Under the pieces are notes generated by a model. That model had not been told where the DNA came from, did not search any database, and worked only from the letters and a program-made list of their open reading frames with translations. Shown piece after piece: positions 33,481 through 42,103 of a stretch of 64,000 nucleotides of DNA (its first letter is position 1; every line of letters begins with the position of its first letter). A program made the position numbers and the translations under genes. Source of the DNA: JAGRMG01 sp047975215 (GTDB taxonomy: Bacteria; Pseudomonadota; Alphaproteobacteria; Rhodobacterales; Rhodobacteraceae). The stretch is taken from assembly GCA_047975215.1 (NCBI GenBank), contig JBKEDD010000129.1, positions 74,044-138,043 of the forward strand, read 5' to 3'.

Positions 33481-33714
33481 ATGACCGAGATCTCCGAAAC
33501 CCTGGACGCCATCGGGCTGCTGTGCCCCCTGCCCGTCCTCAAGGCCCGCAAGCGCCTGCAATCCCTGCCGCGCGGCGCCATCCTGCGGGTGCTTGCCGAC
33601 GATCCGGCGGCGGTGATCGACGTGCCGCATTTCTGCGCCGAGGCGGGTCATGCGTTTCTGGGCGAAACCGATGCCGCCACCCATCGGATCTATCTGATCC
33701 GCAAGGGCGGATGA
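33481..33714 (+). CDS. TusA-family sulfurtransferase
   Basis: A 77-residue SirA/TusA/YeeD domain with the sulfur-carrying motif LDAIGLLCPLPVLKARKRL (CPxP) near residue 15 and a long loop with DDPAAVIDVPHFC before the last strand. Such proteins relay persulfide sulfur in tRNA thiolation, molybdenum cofactor synthesis or dissimilatory sulfur oxidation. ATG 33481 fixes a normal TusA length; the frame is open much further upstream but has no family similarity there. Converges with rne. Confidence 0.9.
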   Translation: MTEISETLDAIGLLCPLPVLKARKRLQSLPRGAILRVLADDPAAVIDVPHFCAEAGHAFLGETDAATHRIYLIRKGG

Positions 33715-33745
33715 AAAAGGGGCGGACCCGAAGACCCGCCCCCTT
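33714..33745 (-). terminator. Intrinsic terminator of rne
   Basis: On the minus strand a stem of AAGGGGGCGG / CCGCCCCTT (one bulged base) around the loop GTCTTCGGGT is followed by TTTTT, 70 bp after the rne stop. It abuts the tusA stop codon on the other strand and could also bracket that gene. Confidence 0.82.
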
Positions 33746-33815
33746 AGATCATGCAGTCAACGCTTGCCGCGCCTGTCGCATTCAACCCAAGGGATGCGAT
33801 CACCGGCGGCAGGCA

Positions 33816-36548
33816 CTAGCGGCCCAGCGACCACCAGCCGCGCCGCTTGGGCTTGTCCGGCTCCGGGGCCGGTGCGGTCTCTTCGCTTGCGGGCGTGTCC
33901 GATGCGCCATTTGCGGCTGCCGCCGGCTCCGGCTCCGGCGCGGTTGCGGCCTTGGCAGCAGCGCCATTCACGACTTCGCCGGTTTCAGGCGCACTGTCCT
34001 CGGCGACTTCCGGTGCCGTCTCCTTCTTGCGCGAACGCGATGAACGCGTGCGGCTCGGCTTCTTGGCGGCCGTGCCGGTTTCGCCGGCATCCTCGCTCAC
34101 CGGTCCGGTGACAGCCGTGGCATCGCCTGCCGCATCCGCGGCGGCGGCCTCCTCATCGGCCGGTGCGGGCGCGTCTGCGGGGGTATCCCCGGCGGCGCCG
34201 GTTTTCGACCGCGATGACCGTGTCCGGCTGCGCGGTGATTTCGGCTTGGCCGCCGCCGGTGCCGGCGTGTCTTCTTCGGGCGCGTTCTGCGCAGGCTCCG
34301 GCTGCGCGGCCTCGTCCGCTTCGGCCGGGGTCGTCCCGGCATCCGGCTGGGCCGGTTGCGCGCCCTCTGTGGCCTCCGCCGCCTGTGTCGCATCGTCGGA
34401 CCTGCCCGAACCGCCACGACGCCGGCGCGGACGCCGCTTGCGCTTGCGCTTGGGCTTGGATTCGTCCCCGTCCGATCCGTTGTCGCCGGAGGCATGGGCC
34501 TCGGATTCGGCCGATTCATCCGCATCGGCCCCGTCCTGATCGGTATCGGACCCGGTGTCGATCTGATTCATCATGGAATCCACCGACACGACGGGCGCCG
34601 TGACCGCCGGAACCGCGCGGGTTGCGGTCTTGAACTTCTCCAGCGCGAAATCGGGGCTGACCAGATGAACGTCTCCCTCGATCCTGACCGCCATGCCAGA
34701 GCGGGCCTCGATCTGGGCGATATGTTCGCGCTTGGCGTTCATCAGGAAGTTCGCGATGCCCACAGGACAACGCACAAGCACCTCGCGCGACCTGCGGCGG
34801 GTGCCTTCCTCTTCGATCTGGCGCAGGATGCTCAGCGACATGTTGTCGTCCGAGCGGATCAGGCCGGTGCCATGGCATGCCGTGCACGGCTGGGTCGTCG
34901 CCTCGATCATGCCCGGGCGCAGGCGCTGGCGGCTCATTTCGAGCAGGCCAAAGCCCGAGATACGCCCGACCTGGATGCGGGCCCGGTCGGTCTTCAGCTT
35001 GTCCTTGAGCTTTTTCTCGACCGACGCGTTGTTGCGCCGTTCATCCATGTCGATGAAGTCGATCACGATCAGACCGGCAAGGTCGCGCAGGCGCAACTGG
35101 CGGGCGACCTCCTCGGCGGCTTCCAGGTTCGTCTTGAGCGCGGTTTCCTCGATCGAGCCTTCCTTGGTGGCGCGGCCCGAGTTCACGTCGATTGCCACGA
35201 GCGCCTCGGTCACGCCGATCACGATATAGCCCCCCGATTTCAGCTGAACCGTGGGGTTGAACATGGCCGCCAGATAGCTTTCGACCTGAAAGCGCGCAAA
35301 AAGCGGCAACTGCTCTTCATAGCGGCGCACGTTCTTGGCGTGGCTCGGCATGATCATCTTCATGAAGTCCTTGGCGATGCGATAGCCGCGATCGCCCTCG
35401 ACCAGAACCTCGTCGATCTCGCGCGAATACAGGTCGCGGATCGAGCGTTTGATGAGGTCGCCTTCCTCGTAGATCTTGGCCGGCGCGATGGATTTCAGCG
35501 TCAGTTCGCGGATCTGTTCCCAGAGCCGCTGAAGATATTCATAGTCGCGTTTGATCTCGGCCTTGGTGCGCTTGGCGCCCGCCGTGCGAACGATCAGCCC
35601 CGCCCCCCTGGGTACCTCTATCTCGCCCGCGATCTCCTTCAACTTCTTGCGGTCGGCGGCGTTCGTGATCTTGCGGCTGATGCCACCGCCACGCGCGGTG
35701 TTGGGCATCAGAACGCAATAGCGGCCCGCGAGGCTGAGATAGGTGGTCAGCGCCGCGCCCTTGTTGCCGCGTTCCTCCTTGACGACCTGCACCAGGATGA
35801 TCTGGCGCACCTTGATGACTTCCTGGATCTTGTAGCGACGCGGGCGCGGCTTGCGCACCGGGCGGAAATCCTCGCTGTCGTCCTCCTCGGCGACCGATTC
35901 TATGCTGTCGTCCTTGGAGGCGGCATCGCTGCGGTCCTGCGTGTCCTCGTCGGACTCTCCGTCGCTGCCCGACGCCTCTGAAGGATCCGCGTCGGTGTCG
36001 TCGGGTTCCTCGACCGGCGTTTCCGCGACCGTTTCCATCGGCGAGGTGCCTTCGGGAATCTCGGCCACTGTGCCGGTATCGTCGAGGTCGATCATCTCCA
36101 TGCCCGAAATCGGCTGAATGTCCTCGCCGGTTTCGATCGCATCATCCGAACTGAGCGCCTCGGCCTTCGATCGGGACGGCTTGCGCGCCCGGGACGACCG
36201 GCCCTTGGACCCCTTCGAAGCCTTGCCGTCGTCCTCTTCGCCGGCGGATTGCGCCTCGGCGTATGCGCGCTCTTCCTCCATCAGCGCCTCGCGGTCGGCG
36301 ACGGGGATCTGGTAGTAGTCGGGATGAATCTCGGAAAACGCGAGAAACCCGTGCCGGTTGCCTCCGTAGTCCACGAACGCCGCCTGAAGCGACGGTTCGA
36401 CCCGCGTTACCTTTGCGAGGTAGATGTTGCCGGCAAGCTGGCGCCTGTTTTCGGATTCAAAGTCGAATTCCTCGACCTTGTTGCCGTCAACCACGACGAC
36501 GCGGGTTTCTTCCGCGTGCGTGGCGTCAATAAGCATTTTCTTGGCCAT
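33816..36548 (-). CDS. rne: Ribonuclease E
   Basis: A 910-residue endoribonuclease, core of the RNA degradosome. It starts MAKKMLIDATHAEETRVVVVDGNKVEEFDFE. An S1 domain (~35-80) is interrupted by a Ser/Asp/Glu-rich insertion at ~90-235. The catalytic DNase I-like region carries the metal-binding Asp in VAIDVNSGRAT and IDFIDMDERRNN. The Zn-link is CTACHGTG. After ~residue 660 comes an Ala/Glu/Pro tail with Arg-rich patches (KPKRKRKRRPRRRRGG), the scaffold region. ATG 36548 follows AAGGACAC; an upstream in-frame start at 36563 is not used. Confidence 0.96.
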   Translation of the reverse strand: MAKKMLIDATHAEETRVVVVDGNKVEEFDFESENRRQLAGNIYLAKVTRVEPSLQAAFVDYGGNRHGFLAFSEIHPDYYQIPVADREALMEEERAYAEAQSAGEEDDGKASKGSKGRSSRARKPSRSKAEALSSDDAIETGEDIQPISGMEMIDLDDTGTVAEIPEGTSPMETVAETPVEEPDDTDADPSEASGSDGESDEDTQDRSDAASKDDSIESVAEEDDSEDFRPVRKPRPRRYKIQEVIKVRQIILVQVVKEERGNKGAALTTYLSLAGRYCVLMPNTARGGGISRKITNAADRKKLKEIAGEIEVPRGAGLIVRTAGAKRTKAEIKRDYEYLQRLWEQIRELTLKSIAPAKIYEEGDLIKRSIRDLYSREIDEVLVEGDRGYRIAKDFMKMIMPSHAKNVRRYEEQLPLFARFQVESYLAAMFNPTVQLKSGGYIVIGVTEALVAIDVNSGRATKEGSIEETALKTNLEAAEEVARQLRLRDLAGLIVIDFIDMDERRNNASVEKKLKDKLKTDRARIQVGRISGFGLLEMSRQRLRPGMIEATTQPCTACHGTGLIRSDDNMSLSILRQIEEEGTRRRSREVLVRCPVGIANFLMNAKREHIAQIEARSGMAVRIEGDVHLVSPDFALEKFKTATRAVPAVTAPVVSVDSMMNQIDTGSDTDQDGADADESAESEAHASGDNGSDGDESKPKRKRKRRPRRRRGGSGRSDDATQAAEATEGAQPAQPDAGTTPAEADEAAQPEPAQNAPEEDTPAPAAAKPKSPRSRTRSSRSKTGAAGDTPADAPAPADEEAAAADAAGDATAVTGPVSEDAGETGTAAKKPSRTRSSRSRKKETAPEVAEDSAPETGEVVNGAAAKAATAPEPEPAAAANGASDTPASEETAPAPEPDKPKRRGWWSLGR

Positions 36549-37099
36549 GTGTCCTTGATGCACGCCCCATCGCGCGCCGGCCCGGGCGGGCGGGCGCGTT
36601 TGGGGTGGTGTCTGATTTGGGCGATATCGGACGCCGCGCGGCAGGGTCTGGCCGCAAGGCCCCCTGCCTGAGTGCTCAATGCTCGCGCGCGCGTCATCGC
36701 GGTTCTTCTCCGACAGGCGGGACGGTCCCGGACCTGCCCGTTAATTCCTTTCACCCGTCGCGCGGGAAAAGGCACTTGTCTGCCCCGTGGGGCAAAATCG
36801 GTCTGTTCAGTCTATCCGGATCTTCGCCGACAAGTCTGAAACAGCGAAACTCAAACGGCGTTTCGGACGCATTGCGCGACCCGGCCGTTGCCACAACATA
36901 AGGGGTGTGACAGGGAAATGACAATGGGCATATTGCAGGGGGTCGATAAAATCCGACTTTGCCATACCGGTGTACGACCGGGCGGCGGCGCGGCTACGGT
37001 CCGGCGCGGATACCACGGTTCGGACGCTGTTCAGACGGTCATCGGCCTGCTAGAAACCGGCAACCGCCATCGGGATCGAAGGGCGTGACGGGGATGGGC
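36549..37099. other. Divergent intergenic region, rne leader and porin upstream region
   Basis: About 550 bp without a supported gene. On the rne side a hairpin at 36641-36667 (GCAGGG, bulge, GGCC / GGCC CCCTGC, 4-nt loop) would lie ~95-120 nt upstream of the rne start in its mRNA. E. coli rne is autoregulated through leader hairpins, so a similar role is possible. The remainder contains AT-richer tracts at ~36895-36960 that may carry promoters for the porin gene. Confidence 0.5.
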
Positions 37100-37810
37100 A
37101 TGTCGCATCAACTGCGTATCGGGTTGGCGTCGTTGGCATTGTCGGTACCCTGTGCGGACCCGAGCATCGCCGTGGCCCAGGACGGCGCCCGCGTTTCGGA
37201 TGACCGGCTGCGCTATTTCGTCGGGCTGACCACGGCGTCGGATTACGTCACCAACGGCATCAGCCAGACCGGCGGGCGGCCAACGATCCAGCCGCTGTTC
37301 GAAATCGACTGGCGCGGCCTGTATGCCGGCACCGTCCTGTCGCTGGTCCGGAACGGCCCCAACCGCGCCGAATACGATGTTTATGTCGGATACCGGCGCC
37401 GGATGAAGAACGGGGTTTTCATTGACACCGGCTATCGCCGTTTCCTGTTCAACAATTCCCACGATTGCTGCGGCGAGTTCAAGCTGCGGCTGATCGCGCC
37501 GCTGTTCGGCGACCTGGGCGGCGAGATCTACCTTGGCTACAACCCACAGCTTGCGTCCTTCAACCGGCGCGGCCATCTGGTCTGGTCGGTCAGCGACCGG
37601 TTGACCGCGTCGGCCGCCTATGGCGAAACCAGCGCCAACAGCAACGAATACTGGAACGCCGGCATGACCTATGCCCTGACCGACAAGCTGTCGCTGGATC
37701 TGCGCTACCAGGGGGCGGAATCGGGCGATGCCGGGGTCGTTGTCAAACTGTCCTGGGCAAGCGTGGAAAACAGCCTGGCGCGCATCTTCGTGAACCCGCT
37801 GGGCCAGTAG
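37100..37810 (+). CDS. TorF-family putative porin (Gcw_chp family)
   Basis: 236 residues. A signal peptide (IGLASLALSVPCADPSIAVAQ) precedes RYFVGLTTASDYVTNGISQTGGRPTIQPLFEID, the family's opening pattern. Alternating beta-strands such as YDVYVGYRRRMKNGVFIDTGYRRF and GGEIYLGYNPQLASFN follow, with a terminal strand rich in aromatics. It is probably an outer-membrane beta-barrel of unknown substrate. Two ATGs compete (37094, 37100); the second has GGGG at 6 nt. It converges with the dctBD-like pair, 13 bp from its regulator's stop. Confidence 0.85.
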   Translation: MSHQLRIGLASLALSVPCADPSIAVAQDGARVSDDRLRYFVGLTTASDYVTNGISQTGGRPTIQPLFEIDWRGLYAGTVLSLVRNGPNRAEYDVYVGYRRRMKNGVFIDTGYRRFLFNNSHDCCGEFKLRLIAPLFGDLGGEIYLGYNPQLASFNRRGHLVWSVSDRLTASAAYGETSANSNEYWNAGMTYALTDKLSLDLRYQGAESGDAGVVVKLSWASVENSLARIFVNPLGQ

Positions 37811-37823
37811 ATACGCCACGCGG

Positions 37824-39158
37824 TCAAAGATAGTCAGACCGTTGCAAGGCGTATTTCGCCATCTTCTCGTTCAGCGTCCGGCGCGGCAGGCAGAGTTCTT
37901 CCATGACGCTGGCTATCGAACCCTTGTGGCGCCGCATCGTGTTGTCGATCAGCATACGTTCGAACGCCTCGACATATTCCTTGAGCGGCTTGCCTTCGGT
38001 GGTCATCACCGGCTGCATCTCTTCGTGATCGCTCATCAGCAGCGATGCGATGGTCCCCGAGCCGCGGCGGTTCTGCAAGACCGCGCGTTCGGCGACGTTG
38101 ATCAACTGGCGCACGTTGCCCGGCCAGGGCGCCTGCAACAGCTGCGCCGCCTCCTGCGCGCTGACTTTGGGCGCATCGCAGCCGTATTCCTCGGCGAACT
38201 GTTCGGACAGCCGCGTAAAGAGCGTCAGGATATCCTCGCCGCGCTGGCGCAGCGGCGGCACCGTGACGCGCAGCGCCGCCAGCCGGTAGAACAGGTCGGG
38301 GCGCAGCGCGTCTTCGCAGGTCTTGCCCGCCTCCTGCAGGTTCGAGATCGCGATGATGCGGGTTTCTGCGGGCGTGCCCTGTTCGTTGATCGCGTTGAGA
38401 AGCCGCGCCTGCAACGGCTCGGTCAGGGCCTCGACATCTTCAAGCACCAGCGTACCGCCGCGGGCCTCTTCGATCGCGGGCAGTTGTGCATCCTCGGGCA
38501 TCATCGGCCCGAACAGGCGCTTGGACAGCGCATCCTCTTCCAGCGCGCCACAACTGACCAGCACGAATTTCCTGCCCGCCCGGCTGCCGACCGCGTGCAG
38601 CGCATGCGCCACCAGCGTCTTGCCGGTGCCCGTTTCGCCGTCGATCAGAACGTGCCCATCGGCCTGGCCGAGATCGAGAATGTCCTCCTTCAGGCGTTCC
38701 ATCAGGGGGCTGGCGCCGATCAGCTTTTTCATGATCTGCCCGCCATCGCTGAGTTCACGGCGCAGCGCGCGGTTGTCGAGCACGAGCCGCCGCTTGCCGG
38801 TGGCGCGCTTGGCCAGTTCCGACATGCGGTCGGGATTGAACGGCTTTTCCAGAAAGTCGAACGCCCCGACACGCATCGCCTCGACCGCCATCGGAACGTC
38901 GCCATGCCCGGTGATCATGATGACCGGCAGCGCGCTGTCGCTGCCCATCAGCTTCTTGAGAAACTGCATGCCGTCCATGCCCGGCATCCTGATGTCGGAA
39001 ATGACGATGCCCGGATAATCCGGCCCCAGCACCTTGAGCGCATCCTCGGCACTGGCGAATGTTTCGGTGTCGTATCCCGACAGCGCCAGCCACTGGCTGA
39101 TCGACTGGCGCATGTCCTGTTCGTCATCGACGATCGCGATCTTCATGGCCTGTGCCAT
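37824..39158 (-). CDS. DctD/NtrC-family response regulator with degenerate AAA+ domain
   Basis: 444 residues: receiver domain (~5-120; VDDEQDM, phospho-acceptor Asp in VISDIRMPGMDG), AAA+ domain (~143-370; Walker A GETGTGKT) and a Fis-type HTH at the end (GSIASVMEELCLPRRTLNEKM). The GAFTGA loop that contacts sigma-54 is missing: LFGPMMPEDAQLPAIEEARGG stands where LFGHExGAFTGA is expected. Walker B reads LVLED instead of LFLDE. It probably does not activate sigma-54 promoters in the classical way. ATG 39158 has GGGAG at 8 nt. It follows the histidine kinase gene by 21 bp. The C4-dicarboxylate role is inferred from similarity only. Confidence 0.88.
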   Translation of the reverse strand: MAQAMKIAIVDDEQDMRQSISQWLALSGYDTETFASAEDALKVLGPDYPGIVISDIRMPGMDGMQFLKKLMGSDSALPVIMITGHGDVPMAVEAMRVGAFDFLEKPFNPDRMSELAKRATGKRRLVLDNRALRRELSDGGQIMKKLIGASPLMERLKEDILDLGQADGHVLIDGETGTGKTLVAHALHAVGSRAGRKFVLVSCGALEEDALSKRLFGPMMPEDAQLPAIEEARGGTLVLEDVEALTEPLQARLLNAINEQGTPAETRIIAISNLQEAGKTCEDALRPDLFYRLAALRVTVPPLRQRGEDILTLFTRLSEQFAEEYGCDAPKVSAQEAAQLLQAPWPGNVRQLINVAERAVLQNRRGSGTIASLLMSDHEEMQPVMTTEGKPLKEYVEAFERMLIDNTMRRHKGSIASVMEELCLPRRTLNEKMAKYALQRSDYL

Positions 39159-39179
39159 TCAGGTTCTCCCTTGATACTC

Positions 39180-40955
39180 TTACTCTGCCGCCTCGATACC
39201 CTCTTCCAGGATCGGCAACTGCATCTCGAACACGGCGCCGCCGTGCTGGCCGTTGCGGGCGGTCAACCGCCCGCCCAGATCGGCGACGATCCCCGACGAG
39301 ATCGCCAGCCCCAGGCCGACACCGTCGCCGGGCTGCTTGGTGGTGTAGAACGGTTCGAACAGGGCATCCAGATTGGTGATACCTTCGCCATTGTCGCGCA
39401 CCGTCAGCGTCGCAGTCTCGCCAGCCGCCAGGATCACCTGGATTTCGGGGTCGCGCACCGATTTGGTGGCGTCCAGCGCGTTGCGCAAGAGGTTGATCAT
39501 CACCTGTTCGATGCGCATCCGCTCGCCCATCACCCAGACCGGCTGTTCGGGCAGAACGCGGGTGATGCGCACCTGACGCTGGCGCAACTGCGGTTCCATC
39601 ATCGACAGCGACGCGGCAAGCGCGTCGTTCATGCAGACCGGCGCGAAAGTCTCGCTGCCCTTGCGGGCATAGGACTTGAGCTGCCGCGTGATCGCCCCCA
39701 TGCGTTCGATCAGCCCGTCGATACGCCCGAAACTTGAAAGCGCCTCTTCGGGTCGGTTGCGGCCCAGCAGCAGACGGGCGCCGGCCAGATAGGTTTTCAT
39801 TGCCGCCAGCGGCTGATTCAGTTCGTGGCTGACGGCGGCCGACATCTCGCCCAGGGCGGCAAGCTTGCTGGATTGCGCCAGGGTCTGTTCGGCCACGGCG
39901 AGGTTTTCCTGAACCCTTTCACGTTCGGCGATCTCGCGTTGCAGGCGCTGATTGAGGGCGCGCAGTTCGGCCGATTCCCGCTGAAACAGCATCATGCGAA
40001 GCGCGTTGCGCCGGCTCGTGGCGTAGAAGGCCAGCGCCAGAAGTATGGCAAAGCCCATGATCTCGAGAGCGAGAACCCCGTTCACTCTTTCGCGGATGGA
40101 TTCGTAGGTGGTGAACGACGCCATGCGCCAGCCGCGGAATGGAATGCGGTTTTCCATCCGCATCACGGCCTCGCCGCGCACATAGGCATCCGGCGGCAGC
40201 GCCGTCCAGTCGGCGGTGGCACGAATCGCGCGTTCGATGGCGCTTTGTGGTGTCTGGCGGCTCAGCGCCTCGGCCTCGCTCAGCCCACGCCAGCGCGATT
40301 CCGTGGCCAGAATGATGGTACCTTCGCTGTCGCTCACCAGTATCGCGTCAGACACCCCGGCCCAGGCGCGTTCGAATTTCTGCAGATCGACCTCGACCAC
40401 GATCACCCCGAGCGCGGCGGAACTGTCGTCGATGCGGCGCGAATAGAAAAAGCGGTAGCCGCCAGCCTCGCGCGGGGAAGCCGAGAAGATCGTGCCGCTG
40501 GACCGGATCGCATCGACGAATTGCGGCTCCGAGCGGTTCGACTCGCCCAGTTGCTTGCGGTCTGTCGCGGCCACGGTGCGGCCGGTCTGGTCCAGCAGCA
40601 TCAGCGAGGCGGCGCCAATTTCCTGATCGAACGAGATCAGGCGCTGGGTTGATCCGCGGTAATCCCCCGATCGCAGCGCCGCGATCAGCGTCGGGTCGCG
40701 CGCGAGAAGCTGGGGCACGATGGAGTTGCGCTGCAATTCGCTCAGCAGGTTGCCCCCGTACAGCGCCAGGCGCAACTCCGCACGGTTGCGGGTGCTGGCG
40801 GTGAAGCGGTCGGTGAGCAGACGGTTCGTTACCCAGACGGTGGCGGCCGCCGCGACCAGCACCAGCGCGATGGCCAGCCGCATCGGCCAGCCGGCAGTAC
40901 GCGGGCGCGCCCGGATCATGGGCAGGCCGGGCGATCTGGTCCTGGTGTCCGTCAT
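39180..40955 (-). CDS. DctB-type membrane sensor histidine kinase
   Basis: 591 residues. TM1 at ~26-45 (LAIALVLVAAAATVWVTN), a periplasmic double-Cache sensor region (~50-290) and TM2 at ~300-318 come first. A coiled coil (RALNQRLQREIAERERVQENLAVAEQ) leads to the phospho-His in SHELNQPLAAMKTYL. The ATPase boxes are NLLRNALDATK, DNGEGI and GVGLGLAISSGIV. The set matches DctB, which senses C4-dicarboxylates through its Cache domain and phosphorylates DctD. No dctPQM or dctA gene is in view, so the ligand is uncertain. Confidence 0.88.
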   Translation of the reverse strand: MTDTRTRSPGLPMIRARPRTAGWPMRLAIALVLVAAAATVWVTNRLLTDRFTASTRNRAELRLALYGGNLLSELQRNSIVPQLLARDPTLIAALRSGDYRGSTQRLISFDQEIGAASLMLLDQTGRTVAATDRKQLGESNRSEPQFVDAIRSSGTIFSASPREAGGYRFFYSRRIDDSSAALGVIVVEVDLQKFERAWAGVSDAILVSDSEGTIILATESRWRGLSEAEALSRQTPQSAIERAIRATADWTALPPDAYVRGEAVMRMENRIPFRGWRMASFTTYESIRERVNGVLALEIMGFAILLALAFYATSRRNALRMMLFQRESAELRALNQRLQREIAERERVQENLAVAEQTLAQSSKLAALGEMSAAVSHELNQPLAAMKTYLAGARLLLGRNRPEEALSSFGRIDGLIERMGAITRQLKSYARKGSETFAPVCMNDALAASLSMMEPQLRQRQVRITRVLPEQPVWVMGERMRIEQVMINLLRNALDATKSVRDPEIQVILAAGETATLTVRDNGEGITNLDALFEPFYTTKQPGDGVGLGLAISSGIVADLGGRLTARNGQHGGAVFEMQLPILEEGIEAAE

Positions 40956-40992
40956 GAACCCGAATTTACGCTCGGGCGCGCCCCGGCTCAAG

Positions 40993-41661
40993 TCACGCAG
41001 GCGTCAGCACCCCGGCCAATGCGCGGAAGAGCGCCGCTCCGTCGGTACCGCCATGCCCGGCCTCGGCGGCGCGTTCGGGATGGGGCATCATTCCCAGCAC
41101 CCGGCGATTGGGCGACAGGATGCCGGCGATATCGCCTGCCGAACCGTTCGGGTTCTCGGTATAGACAAAGGCGACCCGGTCCTCGCCCCGCAGCCGTTCC
41201 AGCGTAGGGGCGTCTGCGAAATAGTTGCCGTCGTGATGCGCGATGGGCAGGTCGATCACGTCGCCATGGCCATAGCCCGAGGTAAAGGCACTGTCCCGGG
41301 TCTCGACCCGCAGGCCAACGGTCTTGCAGATGTATTTCAGCCTGGCATTGCGCAGCAGCGCGCCGGGCAGGATACCGGTTTCGGTCAGCACCTGAAAGCC
41401 GTTGCAAACCCCGAGGACATAACCGCCCCGCGCCGCGTGATCGACCACCGCGCGGCAGATCGGCGATTGCGCCGCGATTGCGCCGCAGCGCAGATAGTCG
41501 CCAAACGAGAACCCGCCGGGAACGCCGACAATGTCGACGCCGTCCGGCATCCCGGTATCCTTGTGCCAGACCATCGACACGCGAAAGCCCGCCCGCCCGA
41601 AGGCAACCGCAAGATCGCGGTCGCAGTTGGAGCCGGGAAAGACGACGATGGCAGCGTGCAT
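40993..41661 (-). CDS. purQ: Phosphoribosylformylglycinamidine synthase, glutaminase subunit
   Basis: Supplies ammonia for the fourth step of purine synthesis (FGAR to FGAM). 222 residues of a class I glutamine amidotransferase: VVFPGSNCDRD at the start, GGFSFGDYLRCGAIAA, nucleophile C86 in VLGVCNGFQ and the His-Glu pair in MMPHPERAAE. It works with PurS (just upstream) and PurL, whose gene is not in the window. The 131-bp gap to purS holds nothing recognisable. Confidence 0.97.
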   Translation of the reverse strand: MHAAIVVFPGSNCDRDLAVAFGRAGFRVSMVWHKDTGMPDGVDIVGVPGGFSFGDYLRCGAIAAQSPICRAVVDHAARGGYVLGVCNGFQVLTETGILPGALLRNARLKYICKTVGLRVETRDSAFTSGYGHGDVIDLPIAHHDGNYFADAPTLERLRGEDRVAFVYTENPNGSAGDIAGILSPNRRVLGMMPHPERAAEAGHGGTDGAALFRALAGVLTPA

Positions 41662-41792
41662 GGCTCTGCTCCTTCAGGTCAATAGGTCGGTGATGGCGTC
41701 AACCCCCGGTAGCGCCAGTGAATCGAGGGCCGCGGGTTGTACGCCCGCTTTGCTCGGCGCGCCGAACTCGAGCGGCCCGCGCCCGGCCCGCA

Positions 41793-42023
41793 TCACGCCA
41801 TCTCGATCGTGTAGGATTCGATCACCGTGTTCGCCAGCAGCTTTTCGCACATGCTGCGCACGTCGGCCTCGGTGGACTCCTCAGCAAGCTCAAGGTCGAT
41901 CACCTTGCCCTGCCGCACCCCCTGCACGCCGTCAAAGCCCATGGCCCCCAGCGCGTGACGCACCGCCTCGCCCTGCGGGTCGAGAACCCCGGCCTTCAGC
42001 ATCACATGTACCCGTGCCCGCAT
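41793..42023 (-). CDS. purS: Phosphoribosylformylglycinamidine synthase subunit PurS
   Basis: A 76-residue accessory subunit that bridges PurQ and small PurL. It starts MRARVHVMLKAGVLDPQGEAV and has HALGAMGFDGVQGVRQGKVIDLEL, the whole-family pattern. It lies between purC and purQ in the minus-strand order purC-purS-purQ, usual for alphaproteobacteria. Confidence 0.96.
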   Translation of the reverse strand: MRARVHVMLKAGVLDPQGEAVRHALGAMGFDGVQGVRQGKVIDLELAEESTEADVRSMCEKLLANTVIESYTIEMA

Positions 42024-42103
42024 CGCGTTGCCCCTCGATCCCGGTCGCCCGTCTTGTGTTCGTTCCAGTTACGCAAAGCCGCCGGTCCGTTGCTCGGCCT
42101 GCC

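Noticed and set aside
34356..35981. 541-codon plus-strand frame opposite rne
   Set aside because: RNase E is unmistakable on the other strand; this frame has no domain or ribosome site.
37842..39737. 631-codon plus-strand frame opposite the dctBD-like genes
   Set aside because: Covers two real genes on the minus strand; composition is artefactual.
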